Shown here piece by piece: positions 20,451 to 20,462 of a DNA stretch of 20,462 nt. A program made the translations under genes and the position numbers. The notes under the pieces are model-generated. The model saw only the letters and a list, made by a program, of their open reading frames with translations. It did not search any database and was not told where the DNA came from. How positions within the stretch are numbered: the stretch's first letter is position 1; each line of letters opens with the position of its first letter. Where the stretch lies: IMG/VR virus record IMGVR_UViG_3300042691_047251, positions 1-20,462 of that record. One strand, written 5' to 3'. This DNA comes from a virus.

Positions 20451-20462
20451 AGATCCCCCTAC

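Larger units (their letters stand above)
1..20462. mobile_element. Mu-like transposable phage/prophage, partial
   Basis: The gene set is that of a Mu-type transposable phage: a DDE transposase (MuA) followed by an AAA+ activator (MuB), a Gam-like protein, a divergent repressor, and a head module with a DUF935-type portal, MuF, gpG, gp36 and gp37 relatives. Gene order from the repressor through MuA and MuB to the early genes follows Mu. The repressor-side (left, attL-like) end should lie near the right edge of this window. The capsid, tail and lysis genes would lie to the left of position 1. No host gene or target-site duplication is visible, so neither end is defined here. The phage also carries a diversity-generating retroelement. 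Confidence 0.9.

Noticed and set aside
1-20462. CRISPR arrays, tRNA or rRNA genes
   Set aside because: No regularly spaced direct repeats with unique spacers and no tRNA-like cloverleaf or rRNA stretch was seen on either strand.

Overview
The window is most of a Mu-like transposable (pro)phage that carries a diversity-generating retroelement (DGR). The host is most likely a member of the Bacteroidetes. The reasons are AT-rich leaders with few strong Shine-Dalgarno sites, TAnnTTTG-type candidate promoter boxes, and small variable proteins and phage proteins of a kind I associate with Bacteroidetes phages. No host gene is visible, so the genus cannot be given.

Layout, left to right. (1) 1-571, minus: the 5' part of a prohead protease gene that runs off the left edge. 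(2) 728-6771, plus: a head operon with small terminase, large terminase, a gp36-like protein, a fused portal-MuF protein, a gpG-like virion morphogenesis protein, a small membrane protein and a gp37-like protein. It ends at a bidirectional terminator (6771-6799). (3) 6781-8376, minus: five small genes of unknown function, one a lipoprotein. (4) 8363-10785, minus: the DGR. Read in the direction of transcription it is variable protein 2, variable protein 1, template repeat, ASCH-like protein, reverse transcriptase. (5) 10797-19327, minus: the early operon, starting at the right with a small DNA-binding protein, then a Cys-rich protein, MuA transposase, MuB ATPase, two micro-membrane proteins, several small genes, Gam, a P-loop ATPase and an HNH protein. 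(6) 19327-19390: divergent operator region. (7) 19389-20169, plus: a c-like repressor and a membrane-anchored protein. (8) 20170-20462: repeat-rich non-coding DNA, probably close to the phage attL end.

How it works together: the repressor would hold the lysogenic state from the 19.35 kb operators. Release lets the leftward early operon make MuA and MuB for replicative transposition and Gam for end protection. The late head genes converge on it from the left. The DGR lies at the distal end of the early-strand operon. One 79-bp template repeat serves two variable repeats in two paralogous small proteins. Across an ungapped 79-bp alignment every TR/VR difference lies at a template adenine (13 of 17 adenines changed in VR1, 12 of 17 in VR2, and all 62 other positions identical in all three copies). 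This is direct sequence evidence of adenine-specific mutagenic retrohoming.
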